From: Diploscapter coronatus
Lineage: Eukaryota > Nematoda > Chromadorea > Rhabditida > Rhabditidae
DNA length: 64,000 bases
Reading direction: 5' to 3'
Assembly: GCA_964036155.1 (NCBI GenBank)
Contig: OZ038423.1
Coordinates: 68,215,249-68,279,248 of the forward strand
Within the stretch, counting starts at the first letter, position 1. Every line of letters begins with the position of its first letter. A program made the position numbers and the translations under genes. Of the stretch, positions 44,283 through 58,500 are shown one piece after another. Under the pieces are notes generated by a model. That model saw only the letters and a program-made list of their open reading frames with translations. It was not told where the DNA came from and did not search any database.

Positions 44283-46371
44283 TGCTCAATGTGAAAGCGT
44301 CGAAATTCGATATGCACTTGCCGCGATTTTTATCGACTTCTGTCGGTATTTGGCAAGACATGCTGCAGTCAGCTTGGTTTTATTGGCTCTCCGATCGGGG
44401 TGATAAACGATGATTCGAAGATTAAACTGATAAGATCTCTTGAAATGGAAGGGGACAAAGAGCTTTTGCTGCTTACAGTGATAAGCAAGGAGACTAGAAT
44501 ATTTCGTGAATACGTCGCAGAGGAATGACTATGACAGAATGGGTCGGCAAAAATGAGGAGGGTAATTCACGTGAGTGGTCAATGATCTGAAGATTATAGC
44601 AAATTTTTCATTTGACATGATTATCCAATTGTGATATGACTAGAAATGCAGTTCCCCACAGAAATTGTCATTAGAATTCCTCGAATATGCCAGCTAGAAA
44701 TTGAAACATACAACGTTCTTATACGAACATCTTTGTTTGTAGTGTAAATAAGGAATTTGGTTGAAATGAATGATACAGAAAATTGCATTCTTTTTTAATT
44801 TTAGGTTATCGTTCGAGCTTTATATGGAACGTCCTATGAATATCATTTCTGCAAGAAATCAGTTACAAGCACCATTTTCTGATCATTCAAAGTGCGATCA
44901 TCTCTGATAATTCCGCGCTATTTTCGAGAAACGTGGCGGAGTCCAAAAAGTGATAAGCGCAATGTGCACCGAAAAGAGGAAAATAGTTGATAGTTCACTT
45001 ATCACATATCACAAATTATCACGGAGGACCATCGAACAGAAAGTTTGAATTTCAATTGTATGGTGAAGAATGTAATATTAAGACTAGCTGAAATAGAATT
45101 TAGCATCGGTGTTCCGCCTACTATGAATGAGATTAAAAGAATCAACAAATAATAAGCTCTTCTGACGTTAGTCTTCTCCAGGACTGTGTAGGAGTAACGG
45201 AAATGGTTTCTTCAAAGATTATGCGGAAGTCATAATTTCTTTAGAAAAAGATTAATTAGTCTACTGGATTGCCGTCTCATTGACGTAATGAAAATCATAT
45301 GATTTCTTTTTTAAATTTATTGGTAAAACTAAATGAATCAGATAGACAAACAAAAAAACGAAAATAAAAATCGTGAAAATCCTACTTTAACTAAAAAGAA
45401 CAAAATAAAATAGATCTTATAAAAGAATCGTATCACATTCTAAATATCGATAAATTTAGTTGACTTTTTGAAAATGAGTCTGAAAAAACGAAGTTCAACT
45501 AAACTTCATTTTTTCAATTTCACTATCCCATTCAACTCAATTTTTAAAAGCCCTAATAAATCAGAGCAAATTTTCACGAACACTTGCAATAAGACTCGAT
45601 TAGAACATCGAATAATTTTAGGTAAAATCACAATTTTTGTTGATTTCTAGAAAAGCTACTTTCTAAAAACCTGATATAAAGCTGAACATTTTAGGCTTTC
45701 ACACACGAAAAACTTCGAGTAAAATTAGTGAGTACCCCTAATAAATTGGTGAATTTTCGATTGTCAAATGAAAATGGAATGGGAAAGAATATTTTTGTCT
45801 AAATACGTTTAAAAATATTTGAGCCCATTCTGATTAGATGTAGAATTTTCGAAGACTCGTTATAACCCTTACACTTATCATTTTCGTTTTAAAAGACGGT
45901 TTTGAAGAACAAAATAAACAATAATTTAGATCAAAAGACATACTGGAATCTAGGCAAAGATTAGAATAAATTAGCGAATTCCCAGTGCGGAGATACAAAA
46001 ATGCACTTTCAAAAATTATCTTAAAAACATCCTGAATCCAACTATTTTGGTCTTGATTGCATTGGAAAGCTATCACGCGAAGACTTGCTAAAAATTCATT
46101 TTTAAGAATATGTTTCAAATTAATTTTATATCGTTTGCTCTTTTTTTATCAATTGTCGTGTACATCAAACTCAATGGCTTTAAAAATGTTCAAAAAATGT
46201 CTGAAATGATAAGTATTTTATGAAACGTATCTTATCTTTCAGGAAAAATTCCCGCTTAAATTTTCTTCAACATTTTGCAAAAAATCTTCTGCGGATGAAC
46301 GAGGTTAGGCGAGTCAAAGAATAATTCAAATAAATATCGCCAACCTGATTTCTGTATCCCCGCAGTGCATC
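44283..46371. other. 2.1-kb intergenic region with a TGATAA cluster
   Basis: Within about 720 bases of the lipase start lie TGATAA sites at 44401, 44428, 44479 and 44951 and a reversed one at 44998-45004. The remaining part is AT-rich 3' flank of glucosidase II with no gene seen. Confidence 0.5.
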
Positions 46372-49300
46372 TCAGAATTGCAGGTTGATTTGGAAGGACT
46401 GTCCGGTGGAGACGGCTGGCTTGCGGATCACCAACTTCTGCAGGTCCCGATCGTAGGTGAACTCGAGCTTCTCCGTAGGGTCAGAGGCGCGGATTATCTG
46501 AAACTTGAAGTTTTTTTTCTTTTGATAAACTGAAAACTTATGAAATTTGATCATATCAGAATCGATTAAAAATTACGAAAAAGGGTGAAAATATTAATTT
46601 AAAAAAATGAAAGATAGAAATCTTAACCTCCAAATCAAGAATCTTTAAAATCGATAAATTAAAAAAAATTTCCTAAAACTACCTCGATATGCTGCGGCAC
46701 TTGTTTGACGCCCCGCACTTCGATTCGCTCGATCCAATTCTTCGTCGGGTACTTGCCGCCCTCCGAGGGCTCGCCAATGAACACGGACTTGTTCGATTTT
46801 TCCGGTCTGGAAAGTTATATTTTTTTTTAAATTACAAAAAACCAAAGTCTTTCCAAATAACATTTTATTATTTTCTTGGAGCTTCTTTTTATTAGTCGCC
46901 CGTTTCATTTACTAATCATTTTTGAAGTAAAATCCCTTAGAGCTTTCTTATTCATTCAGATTTTTGAAAACCTAGCTTTAAAGTGAAAGCATACTTGTAT
47001 TGGAATTTGGTGACCAAATATTGCCCCTTTTGGTATTCATGCGTAGTTCCGTCGTCAGCATAGACTTCACCCGAAGCGCTACCGCTTTCATCCAACGCCA
47101 CGAACAGGGTGTAGGGGTCCTGAAGGGAAGTTTTAATCTTGAAAAATTACAGTAATGTTCAAAATTAACATTTCCGATAAATAGAAAATATGGTATTCAG
47201 ATACGAAATTCTATTTCTTCTGAACTCTATTTTCTAAATTTCTAAATAAAAGGGAGATAATATTATGAAAAATATATTTTAAAAATTGAATAGAAATTCA
47301 GTTGCAATTCAAAGTATAAATACGATAAAACGAAAACTCACATCCTTCATCAAACTGCTAGCCCTTCTGATCCTCTGCCAAGTGGGCACGATGGTTCCTC
47401 CTCTCTGGTACACCGGAATGCTTCCCAATTTGGCATCTGCATAGATCGTTCCAGGCGGTTTCGCAGCGCCCGTCTCCCAGTCGTACCATTTCGCGCCCTG
47501 GAACACCACATGGTATATTTTTTGGATGCTAAATGATAATTTTTGATCAAAAACCTACCTGTGGTAAATCGATGCTAACGCTGTAAGTGTCCGCCGTCAA
47601 AACGGGCCTGACCAGAATAGCGTTGCCAAGCATGAAGGCCTGAGAATAGTGTATTTTTAAACGTGTTTACAAATTTCTGGATGGTTAGACTCGTTGTTTT
47701 CAGAACAGTTAATCGCTATTTGTAAGGAATTTTTTGTGCAATTTAAGAAATATATTATTCAAGGTTTATATGAGCGATATTTCCTATCAACTCATGCAGG
47801 AACGGGATATTTTAATTTCTAAAAGATCTTAAGCTCACATTCTGTTCAGCATAGAGCTTCTCTTCTTTCGGGAACTCGTACCAGATGGGTCGCATTGGTG
47901 GGGAACCATCTTGGGTGTGCTCGTAGAACAGAGTGTACCTGGATAATTAGCATACTTGGGGTAGTTATTTTAATTATGCTAATGCTAATTACCAGTAAGG
48001 CAGGAGAGCATATCTTCTTCTGATCGCATCTCGGATTTGAAGTCTCGTGGCTTCAGAGAACAACCACGGCTCCCTTCTTCTTGTGTCGATATGGGCATGG
48101 GCTCTGAAGATAAAATCTTTTCAAATTGAAATATGAATTAAGAGTTAGAAAAAAGAGGAAGGGTAAAATATTTTGATAAATCATAAAAAAAAAACAACCT
48201 GAAGAACGGAATGAAAGCGCCTGCCTCATACCATCTGACGAGCAATTGTTCATCTGGATTTCCAAAGAATCCACCGACATCAGACCCTACAAAATAGTTC
48301 CTTCCAACTTCATTTACTCAAATTACGATTTAGCCAAAATCAAAAGGTTTGGCGATTGAAGAAAAGAAAAAATGATTCAGCACTCTATTGTCCCCAGATC
48401 GGTGTTGCCTAGCCATTCTGCGTCTATAACCTGCGAGACATACGCATTAGGGTTAGGGAAAAATAAGAGAGTGGAGTCAAATGGTTAAGGCTCGCTGGTC
48501 AGACGCATAATGGCTAAGCAACACCAATCTGCGGGACAATAGGGAGTAAAACACTTCTCGTCACGCACTATCTCTTTATAATACCTAGAAGAAAACCGGG
48601 CTTAACTTTCTGTATTAGAATAAGAGTAACTAACCAATGAATGGGACACCAGCAATAGAAAGAGACAACGTCATTGGCGGTGTGATTTCCAGGTGACCCC
48701 ATTGAGCCATGTTATCTCCTGTCCAAATTGCCGCGGTTCGCTGAGTACCGACGAAACCAGCTCTTCAATTATTATCTTTTCGAGAATAAAAAAAATGACT
48801 AAAAATAAATTGCAAAAGTAAAAACTTTTCTTCATTCTGACGATTCTATTCAACTTGATAGATAACATGTAGATACAAGGTTTTTTCTTATCTAACTTCA
48901 AAATTCTATTTCTTCAAGATACTCAAGTGAATCTTGAATTATTCGATTTTTGATAACAATCATGGATCGAGCGAGATCCCCGTACCTGGACAAGATGAAG
49001 GGTCGATCTTGGCCGTCCGTCCGAGCCATTAGGCCATCGAACGAGGCCGAGGTGTACATCATTCCGTACATGTTGTGCACTTCCCTGTGCTCGATGCCAC
49101 CGTAGTGAATCGAGTCACGGTGCATAGTTATTTCGGGGCCGGAGAAAACCTGAAAGGAGAAAAATGTTTTGGGTAATTAGAAAACTAAAACTCACAGAAG
49201 GTTCATTCATATCATTCCAGGTGAACAGATCCTTGGTGGATTGTTGATACGAGTCGAAACTGAACAGAGATTTCCAATAGCTACGTGTCTGAAATTTGGA

Positions 49301-52148
49301 AATTTAAAAAATGGAAAAAACAAATGTTTGTTAAATACCTCCGGATGATAGAAATCGAGGTATTCAGATGCTCCGGGCCAGCAATGCCCTTCGTAATCGG
49401 TTACTCCATCAGCCTAAAGTTTAGATCTTTTATTAAAAAAAAAAGATCTCAAGTTAGCATCAATAAACTATTGAATAGGCAACGGTATTTATGCCATTCT
49501 AAGTTGAAGCCTAATCGCTTCATCTAATTTTGATTTACGAAATTCTGTACGAAATCGCTAATGGCGAATAATTAAAATTCGTTTTACCCCGAATTTTCTG
49601 AAACCTACCCTCTTGACGAATAGCCCCTTATCTTTGGCGTTCTTGTAGACGTAGTAATTGTCGTCTTTCTTGATGTGAGGATCGATGATGGTCACCATTT
49701 TGCGGCCCTGGATAAAATTGAATAAGTTTCAACAATTTCCCATTCTTAAATGAGAACCTTCAATATCGTTGAATTCGTCACAACTAACAATTTTAAAAAA
49801 TATATATTAAGTTTCAAATTTTCCAAGTTCTTTATAGAAAATTCAAAGACATTGAGAACATCTGGCCTTGTCTAAGATAAAAAAAACGAGAATAAATGAA
49901 TAAAGCCTACAGTGCTAGCGACGTTATTGATCATGTCTTTCGCGGTGCCGAATCTGTTCGGATCCCAGGTGAAGTACCTGAAGAACTAATATATTTGGTG
50001 GAGAAGCTACAGTAATCCCTACTTCTTTCCATCCGTATGCTCGATATCCAGCCAAATAACGTCCATCGGAATGTCGTACTTGTCGAAATTTGCGTTCACC
50101 TGAATTTCCAAGACTTTTCAAAGTGTTTGAATTTAACCAACCTCAGCAACGTCCTTTTCGTCGTTGTAATTCCATCGGCATTGATGGTATGCTAGAGCGA
50201 AAAGTGGAGGCAGAGGGGTGGTCTGAAATTTCTGTGTGAGTGCTGTTTTTCTTGCGGCCTCTTAGTTTCAATTTGACGTTTCGTGCGACTACTACAGTGG
50301 ACAATTTTATAGAAAAGTTATCGGATAGGACAAAATTCGAAACATTTATAAAGAACGAATTCCTACCCCCGTAAGTTTGGCGTTTTGCCGTTGTACATCC
50401 TGCGGGGTTGGTCCGGTGAACACGAAAATGTCGACCAGTCCTGACTCTGACATGAAGTGGGCGTCGTAGTGGGGAATGGAGTCTCCAGACGAGGAGAGGA
50501 ACGACCCGACTTTCGCGAACAGGGACTTTGACGATTCCGACGATGAAGTGTCCACCCATGTCTCCGCTGAGTTCAGCCTGAAATTTCGAAATAAGTTTCA
50601 GAAACCTTCCTTAAATAAGCAAGAAATCTGCTCCGAAAAATCATAGATCGGAAAATAATAAATTAATCCAAGTTCGATTTGCATAGGAAATAAAATAAAA
50701 AGTCTCTTACCAAAGCACTCCCGTCGTGGAATTGGCGTTGTGCGCGACGATGTACGGGATGCTCACGTACAGGGCCATCGTGTTGTGGAGCTCGTACTCG
50801 AACACGTCCAGGTTGAAAAGTCTGCAAATATCTATTTTATTTTTAAATTCATTTTTACCTTCTGAATTATTCGATTTTTTAGCTTCCTAGATAATTCACC
50901 AAATACCACTATCATCAGTTTAAAACTCAGGAGATTTTAGAGATAGGGGTGTGGTGAATTATAAATAGGCATTTTCCCTATCTAAAAAGATCAATTTTTA
51001 ATTTTACCTGAAAGGATCCGTCGTTCCTTTAGTCGTCCTCAGCGAAAATGCGTCCGCATGTTCTGGAAGTCCGAAAGCGTGACGATAGCCGATAAAGGAA
51101 ATGTCGGCCTGAAAATGAGCAAATAATCGAATAGAAAAATAAACAAAATAAAAATTAAATTACCCCAACATCGCTGGATCCGTGTGGCTTGGTGTCGGTG
51201 TTCGATTTGAAAGTTTCCTCCCAAAAACCTTCTGGATACTCTTTGCCCTCCTCTTTTTTCCGGAACTCTTCGAACTGAAAACTTCAAATTTAGAAAAATG
51301 AATAAAAAAGCAAAAATTTAAGGATAAATGAATAAATGCGAAAAACCTTCAACTTTCCGTCCCGATTCACTTGCAAAACCAAATCCCCGAACACATTGTA
51401 GACGTTAATCACGAACGGGCTGTATTGAATGATCATCTGGAAAAATAAATAGGTTTCAGGAAAATTTACATTATTCTGAATAATTTGTCAATCATCGTTT
51501 TAGGCAATTTAGTGGTCAAAAATTAGAAAAAATCACCTTCTGCTTTCCGTCACCCGCTGTAATCGTCGTCTTATCGGACTCGGTTTCGACCGATTTGAAA
51601 TTGGTCGCTTTAGGAATGCCATTCAGGGCAAGTTCAGGGACGTATCTTTTCCGAAGGGCACCTTCTGAAAAATAAAAAAAAATAATACTTTTAAATAAAA
51701 AAATACCCGGCTCATCAATCTGAATTCTCCAAGTGGAATCTTCGATGCCGAAAATCCTCAGGTCCAATTTATTCTGCGAATTTTGGATTTGAGCCCGAAA
51801 TTCTGAGTTCGAATATTTCACAGCGGTGTTGGAGAGAAGTTGATAGCCGGTGTTTTCCTGAAAAATGAAAAAATAGAAACGAAAATATTAGAATTATTAT
51901 TTCTTGAAAAAGTTTAAAATTTCAGAAAAGGATATAAATTTGAAAAAGGCAAAACAATTTCAGGGATATAATTGCGTGAGCAAAAATAAAAATTTCACCG
52001 TAATCGCCCGATGTTTCTTGCAAAAAGCCGACTGATCGCAGGTCTTGAAGTCGTGCCTATTGACTGATCCGACCGAAGAAATGCCTATCAAAAAGAGGAA
52101 CACCGCAAGAAAGTCCATGCGGACCAAGTCGGTCGGCTTCAGAATCAT
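46372..52148 (-). CDS. GANAB: Glucosidase II alpha subunit (GH31)
   Basis: Twenty-four minus-strand exons: 51999-52148, 51707-51857, 51537-51664, 51347-51436, 51164-51274, 51008-51108, 50711-50821, 50367-50577, 50142-50222, 50023-50099, 49911-49977, 49609-49707, 49339-49413, 49196-49288, 48986-49149, 48635-48762, 48199-48286, 47993-48103, 47839-47938, 47559-47639, 47342-47497, 46995-47119, 46683-46806 and 46372-46497; 915 residues. A signal peptide is followed by the family start [29 protein letters not shown], the nucleophile motif WNDMNEPS (Asp about 510), the acid/base WTGDN (Asp about 586) and [10 protein letters not shown] mark GH31. It trims the inner glucoses from N-glycans in the ER lumen for calnexin cycling. 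All introns are canonical. The first ATG is 52148; 52118 (MDFLAVFL) is an alternative start. Confidence 0.96.
48388..48539. mobile_element. Small TA-flanked MITE (152 bp) in GANAB intron 16
   Basis: Inverted arms of about 42 bases: TTGTCCCCAGATCGGTGTTG...CCATTCTGCGTCT against, reversed, TTGTCCCGCAGATTGGTGTT...CCATTATGCGTCT. TA dinucleotides flank both ends (48386-48387 and 48540-48541), indicating a Tc1/mariner-type element of a different family from the 375-bp MITE. Confidence 0.8.
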
Positions 52149-52857
52149 GCGGAACAACTTTATCGATCTTTTGTGAGGTTAGAGCCGGCCAAGTCTGAAA
52201 ATGTTTTCTAATCAATGAAGAACTTTAAAAAAATTAATTGAAATTTAGCGATTTTTTCAGTTTTGAATACAGAACATTTAGAAAAATGAGCGTGGTGTCT
52301 TTATAGAAATCCCAACGATTTTTGAAATCGAAAAATGATAACTGGTTTTCAAGGTCTATGTTCTATAATTGGATCATAAACGTTTTGGATCTGTACCGCG
52401 AGGAAGAAGAATGGAAAATTTTTAGAGACGAGCACAAAACAGAACGCGGATTTGAATGATGGTTTTAGGATACAAGGTAGAAATTTTCGAAATTATTATA
52501 TGCCAGACGATTTTCCTCGTCTATGCTAAACAATAGGGTGAGAGAGCGGAGTTTTTGGATGAGAAAAGAAAAGATGACGTAGCACTCTTGCAGGTAAAGT
52601 CTGTAAAAGGTCAAAGAGTTGTTTGCACAGAGGTACAATCTGCAAAAATCAAGGCATACAGAATTTATATTGATTTCTTGCAAAGAAAAAACCAATAGAA
52701 GTGATCGATTTTAGGAAAAATCGATAAAAAAATACGTACAAATTTTGAATCTACAAGTCACCATTATCTAACTACACTATGCAGGAGCGTAAACACAGTC
52801 CATGCTTTATCTTATTTCTCGTTTTTTTATTTTTAAAATTAATTTATTTTTCAGAAA
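52149..52857. other. Divergent promoter region of GANAB and MRPL39
   Basis: 709 bases. On the minus strand TTTTCAG (ending at about 52196) is a likely trans-splice acceptor for GANAB. On the plus strand TTTTTCAG lies three bases before the MRPL39 ATG. No gene was seen between them. Confidence 0.45.
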
Positions 52858-55463
52858 ATGAAACTCTTCCTGAGGTTGAGGCCCTTTCAAAAAGCGCAGT
52901 TCAGCGCAGGATTTTCAAGAGGACTTGCGAGTTCGGCAGGTAACATTTTGAAAAAATATCTATATAATATTAGAAAAGGGAATTTTAAACTATTCTAAAA
53001 TATTTTTAAAAAATCCAAAATAAAATTCCAGATTCAGTCACGAATTTCGACGCCTTGGAAAGGAAGAAATTCGTTCCGTCGATCGAATCCTTCGCGGAGC
53101 TGAAGCAGAAAATCTATGGATCGGACAAAAGTGTAAGAGAGTGGCTCGGTTGCTCAAATTCTTGGATTATTTGTTTGCAAAAAATACCCAAACTCAATTT
53201 CATACAAATCTATTTTAAAGAGAAAGTGGGCACGCATTTTAATACCAAAGAAAATGTTCGTTGCGCGCCCTTCAGACGACGCAGGGATCATTGATAAAAT
53301 TTTTTGATTAAAAAATCTTAAAATTGTTAATTTTTGCAAAAAATCGTTTTTTCAGATCGAGAAAATGGTGGTCCGAACGCAGCAGCTGAACTCGGAGAAG
53401 GACGTGACGATGATCATGAACCGCAATCAGTCCACTTCCTATAATTGCTCTCTGCGTAAGTTTTTGTCTTAATTGAACAAAATATTCAAACTTATTTCTT
53501 TCAGTTTTGTAAAAATATTTTTCTAGTACCTCTTCGCACTGTTTTCTAATTCATCTCCTTTATCCCAAAGTTTGGTTAGAAAATTTTCTGCTATTAGTAT
53601 TCTTACTTAAAAATTATTTTCCAGACCTGAACTCCCATCTACATGAGCGTTCCGCGTTCGCTTTCATTCGAGACATCAACGACAGAGATGAGCTGATAGA
53701 GGTAATTTCTAAGCGATGAAATGACAGAATGACGAGACCTGCAGTAAGGAATAGGAAAAGTGAAAATAAGGAAAACTGGGAAAGAATAGCTATTGTCATT
53801 CTGCCATTTCAAATGTCATTAATTCAGGACTCGAAAGCGCTAGTCTACGGAATGAACACTCCACTCACCAAGAAGTGCCATGTGCAATTCGTGGAAATTG
53901 CCAATCTGGAACATGTCGAGTTGGTTAATGAGGTATTTTTAGAGTTAAATAACATGAAAAGTAACGGAAAGGAAATTTAGATTGAATAACTTTTCTATTT
54001 GAAAACAGGTTTAAAATTTTTATTTGGTGCACTTTGAAATTTTTTATTTGAAGATTTTGATAGAAGGAAGTAACAATTTCGAGTCGGTTTTTCTTCTTGA
54101 TGTTTTCAAATTAACTTTTAATTTCCAGATAATCTGGCGCTCGATGACGTTCTTTCTGTCGGCGATCGTCAAACTCGGATTCCGAAACCCGCCCGAAATT
54201 CTCGAGAGGAAGGCCGTTGGTATGGCTTTCTTTAAACATATAAATCTACATTAGGTTACCTTTTGAATTTTTGAAACTTACTCGATAAATTTCCTCGATC
54301 ATATTGATTTTGGAGGTCCTATATTTTATAAGATTCTATTGGTCTAAACTACAGTAAAACGAACCATTAGAAAACTCGAAATTAGTTGACTTGAATTCGC
54401 TTAAAACGTCCAACAACCTTTATAGTGGAGGACGGCTACTTCTACGTGGACGTGGAAGGTATGTCGGGTCCGGAGCTGAGTCCAGGTAATTTCGAAATTT
54501 GAAAATTTACCTGTAAAAAAGTTTGACCATCATTTTTACCCAATCTGAATTCATGTTCAGGTTAGAGAAAAAAATGAATTTAATTCCAGAAGAGCTCTAC
54601 CGGCTGAACCTATTCATCAAGAGAGACATGATCGCATGCAACGCCTTCTTCCAACAACTCGTCATCCCCGACAACATTGCTGAGGAGTACGGTATTCCCA
54701 CGGGGTAGGAGATTTCCTCCTAGTTGATTGTTTGCAAAATTCGCTCGATTAGAGAAAATGAAATTTATCGGAAAAACTTGAAGCCTACAAATATTTTTCA
54801 GATCTCAAATCTGCCGTGTCGACAATTTCGTGGATTTGGTCGATGGGCCGCTGCTCTGCAGGACCTCCGCGTTCGATAAGTTCATTATTCCGAAGGTTTT
54901 TTTTTCTAAATTAATTTATATTTTTAATTTCTTCATTATAATTATATTTTTTAAATTTAAGTATTTTTATTTTTAGTCAATTTGTATAAATACTCACATA
55001 ATCACCCAAAAGTAGCAATTTTGAGCTAAGTAGTGGAAGGAGGAGATTCTCTTGTCAATGCTATCTTGCCAAAGATGGCTGCATTTTCAACGGCGACGTG
55101 ACTAACTTTAAAAATTGCTATTTTAACATGTTGTCAAACTTTCAGTCGATCTACCTCGGCGATAACAAGATGCGATTTTTCGGCATCGGCCTCCCGAAAT
55201 ACCAGCCCATCCGATCGCTCACTTGGGACATTGTCAGGACGAATGCAATTCGGGTTAGTTTAAAAATATGTCTGCTAGTACACGGTTACCAAAAGTTAGT
55301 ACTTTGCTCCAAAGGCGAAATAATGTGGGAAAACGAAGAAATAGCGTTTGATAACAAAGTACTTACATCCAAAATATTTGGTTATTTTTATATTATTTTA
55401 GCGCATCACCGAGCGACAAGACTGATCTCAATCTGTTTTTAGACTCAAAAATTAGGTAAATAG
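52858..55463 (+). CDS. mrpl-39: Mitochondrial large ribosomal subunit protein L39
   Basis: Eleven exons in consistent phase: 52858-52939, 53032-53132, 53356-53455, 53625-53701, 53828-53932, 54129-54219, 54426-54485, 54590-54704, 54802-54895, 55146-55253 and 55443-55463; 317 residues. The N-terminus is Arg/Phe/Ser-rich without acids, a mitochondrial targeting sequence. The diagnostic parts are MIMNRNQSTSYNCSLHL, a TGS-like start shared with threonyl-tRNA synthetases; PLTKKCHVQFVE; WRSMTFFLSAIVK; RVDNFVDLVDGPLLCRTSAF; and GIGLPKYQPI. These match MRPL39, a TGS/ThrRS-like protein of the mitochondrial 39S subunit. Trans-splicing just before the ATG is likely. Intron 4 carries a small inverted-repeat element. 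Confidence 0.93.
53718..53810. repeat. 93-bp inverted-repeat element in MRPL39 intron 4
   Basis: GAAATGACAGAATGAC at the left end (53718-53733) is matched in reverse by GTCATTCTGCCATTTC at the right end (53795-53810), with one mismatch. A similar end sequence without a visible partner occurs near 23908. No clear target duplication was found. Confidence 0.6.
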
Positions 55464-55581
55464 ATTTTGAAAAAGTTACATTGTTTTTCGTTAATTTTCG
55501 ACGACTGTTGAATAAATTGTCTTAAAATTTATTAATTGAGATTCTCTAAAACAAGAAATAAATACGTAAAAAGTTATTAAA

Positions 55582-58500
55582 TTATTTCGAAGGGCTTAAA
55601 AATTTGTTCAAGAATCCTTGCGTAAACTCGCCGCCAACTAAACTATTCAGTTGCTCCAGCACAGTGAGGGGGTTCTGAATTATTCTTTTTTTCGATAAAG
55701 AAAACTAATAAGATTGCATGAAATTTCATATCTTTTCTCTTACATACATTTAAATCTTATCTCAAATGTACCATTTTCTGAACTTTGCGTATTTGTCAAA
55801 GGATTTCCTAGAAAATCAGATCTAACGAGAGTATTTGAGTTAGACTAAGACAATAGTGGAGTATGTTTCATATAAATTCTCCCTTGATCTGTATTATTTT
55901 AATTTGGTACTTCCAGGCTGATCTTCACAAAAAATACCTGATCCATAATTCCTCCCATTTCCTCGCATCGCTTCATAGCTCTCTGCAACTGAGATCCAAT
56001 TTGAAGACTGCCCATCACATCGCAAGTCGACACAGCTTTTCTCAAGGCACCACATTGCTGTCGTTCCGCACCACGTTTACACGTTTCTTGGCTAAACATG
56101 GTGGTTTTAATTATGTTTAATTATGATAACATAGGGAGCTCACTGTAAACTTCACCCACTTTGAAAGAAGAATCTTTGTCAATAGTCAGTGAAGTTTACA
56201 ATGAGCAGAATTAGGACGATATCAAAAATCAGTTTATCGTAACACATGGTAAAAAGAAGTTTGATAGAAGGCTATCCCTTATCCTAAATCTGATTTCGTA
56301 TGCAACGATTCTACTATCTTTTTTCTTAAAAAATATCAGTTTTAATACCTTGCTTTCATCAGATCGATCTTCCCAGTGAGAATAGCGGATCTAAGCTCGT
56401 CGCCCCAGGCATCGAAGGTCTTCTCGTCGGCGGCTTTGACGCAATCGCCGTAAGCGGCTTGCATCATTTCAGATATGAAGGGAAGACATCCTGAAATACT
56501 GATGACTTGAAATGGCATGAATTTCTAGACGACGACTAATTGAAATGGTTGAACTAAATGATGTTTTCGATCATATTGAACGTTTCTGCTCATATCATAT
56601 CTTTGTTCAAGTAAGGAGCGAGTGAGGAAGTACCTTCTCCCTTAGGAATTCCGAAGTTATTGTCAGCGGTAGGAATGAAGTCCTTCAGTTGGAATTGAGG
56701 AATCTCAGCGTGCTTGTCTGGGTTCGAGTTCTCTTGAGGAGTCCTCAAAAATGATTCGGCGAGCTTGAAGAAAGGATTCTGTTCAAGGCCACCGAACATG
56801 TTGTTTGATTGGACCTGAAAATGTTGATGAATGTAATTTTGTCGTTCGGCCGTTCGTTCGTCAGAATATTTTATATCACACCATTAACAGAATAAAACTT
56901 TGTGAACGCATTCTTGTGTATAATTAGGTATTCTATCGTTCAAGTTATTTGCAATTTCAATATTTCTGATTTTGGGTTTCAGAGAAAATCTAACGCCGTA
57001 AATAGTGTTCGAATTTGTAATATGCGTTTCTCACAGATTTCTTAATCGTATCCTGCTGATTGATCCTTTGTTTCCGAATTGGACTTGGATTCTCAGCTTC
57101 CGGAGCTCTTCTCACAGGATCGAGGTTGTTCGACTCTTCTCCTGAGATCAAGGTCTCAGAGAGTGGTCGAATGCTCGGTCTTCTTCTGCAATCAAATTCA
57201 TTGTTGTTTTGAAATCAGAGTTAACAATCGATTCAAAATGCCAATGTATCATGGCATTTTAACCCCAAAGCGAAACCTAGCTCTAGGGTTTAGACCGTTT
57301 GCGATCCTCGTAATACCTGGAGTTTACGGCGTGCACACCGAGGACGTCACGCTCGTTTGGATCCTTCGGAATTGAGGCAATGAGACTTTTGATTGGTTGA
57401 CCATTTTGCGCTGAAAATTGGTTTAAAAGCACTATGTTTAAAAATGCATCTAAAATTTCCTATCCAACAATTGTTCCAGTGGTTATTTTTCCTAACCAGA
57501 CCTAGAGAGGACTTAAATGGGATGCTCTTGCGACCTAGTACCCATATTTTCTTCACAATTTTTATCCTTAGTATTGAATTTTCAAAAAATCTTACTGGGC
57601 TTGATAAAGTTATAACTGAATTTGTTCGTATGTAACGTAATCTCCGTATTTTTGAGTGTGAATCAAATGCTCCCTAGGTCTGCTTCTGACGATATCTTAT
57701 TAGTAAGTTATAGTCTGACTCACTCGGTGCTCCGAATATAGGCTGTCGGCTCGGTAGAACGTTTTCCTCAGTCTTCGCGGTGACTTGGTTCAAATTGGCC
57801 GGTTTCTCCAGCGGAGTTAAGGCATTGATGAAAGCTTTTCGAGACTGGGAAGCGAGATCGGAAATTGCTGAAAAATCCACTATTTCTCCCTGAATTAGAA
57901 AAAAGCCGCCTTACTCTGACCGAAAACCTCCGAAGGTCTGGAATTTGCCAAATTCACTTCTTTCCTCTGCTCTGTCGTCTTTCTGGAAATTATTTTGAAA
58001 TTATCCAAATCCACCCTTTTTTGCAGAAACCATGTAGTGATTCCTGCATATCCGGTCATGGAAAAGGGATAAACGCAAAAAGGAGAGGGAAAGGAAAAAG
58101 ACAAACTGGTCCAAAGAATGATTAGAGACGGAGAGAATAGAATGATGCAAAATGAGTGGCAGATGCGCGCAGACTTGCCACAGGTAGAAAAGGTGAAAAT
58201 AATCGATAAGCGTCAGAAAAGATAAGGTAATTATTGATTTAAAAAGATTTTTTGCAACGACTAAAGGTAGACAACTCACATAATGTCTCTCTCATTATCA
58301 GCCACATTTTTCACTGCCAGACCAGATAGTTCTTGAGCTAATTCGGCCATCCGACTCATGCTTTCGGGCCGGAAGAAATTCAAAAATGGCTCCATGCTCA
58401 TCTGAAAGTTTCATAGGATTTATTTTTAAAGCGCTGAAATATGTTGCCACAAAAAGTACGTGTAGCGGTAGTTAATTCACTTTCAGCGCTCTCATGACTA

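Noticed and set aside
57720..57723. Apparent fourth off-by-one intron in the secreted Cys-rich gene
   Set aside because: A GT donor (GTCAGA) three bases downstream restores the frame, so a canonical solution exists.
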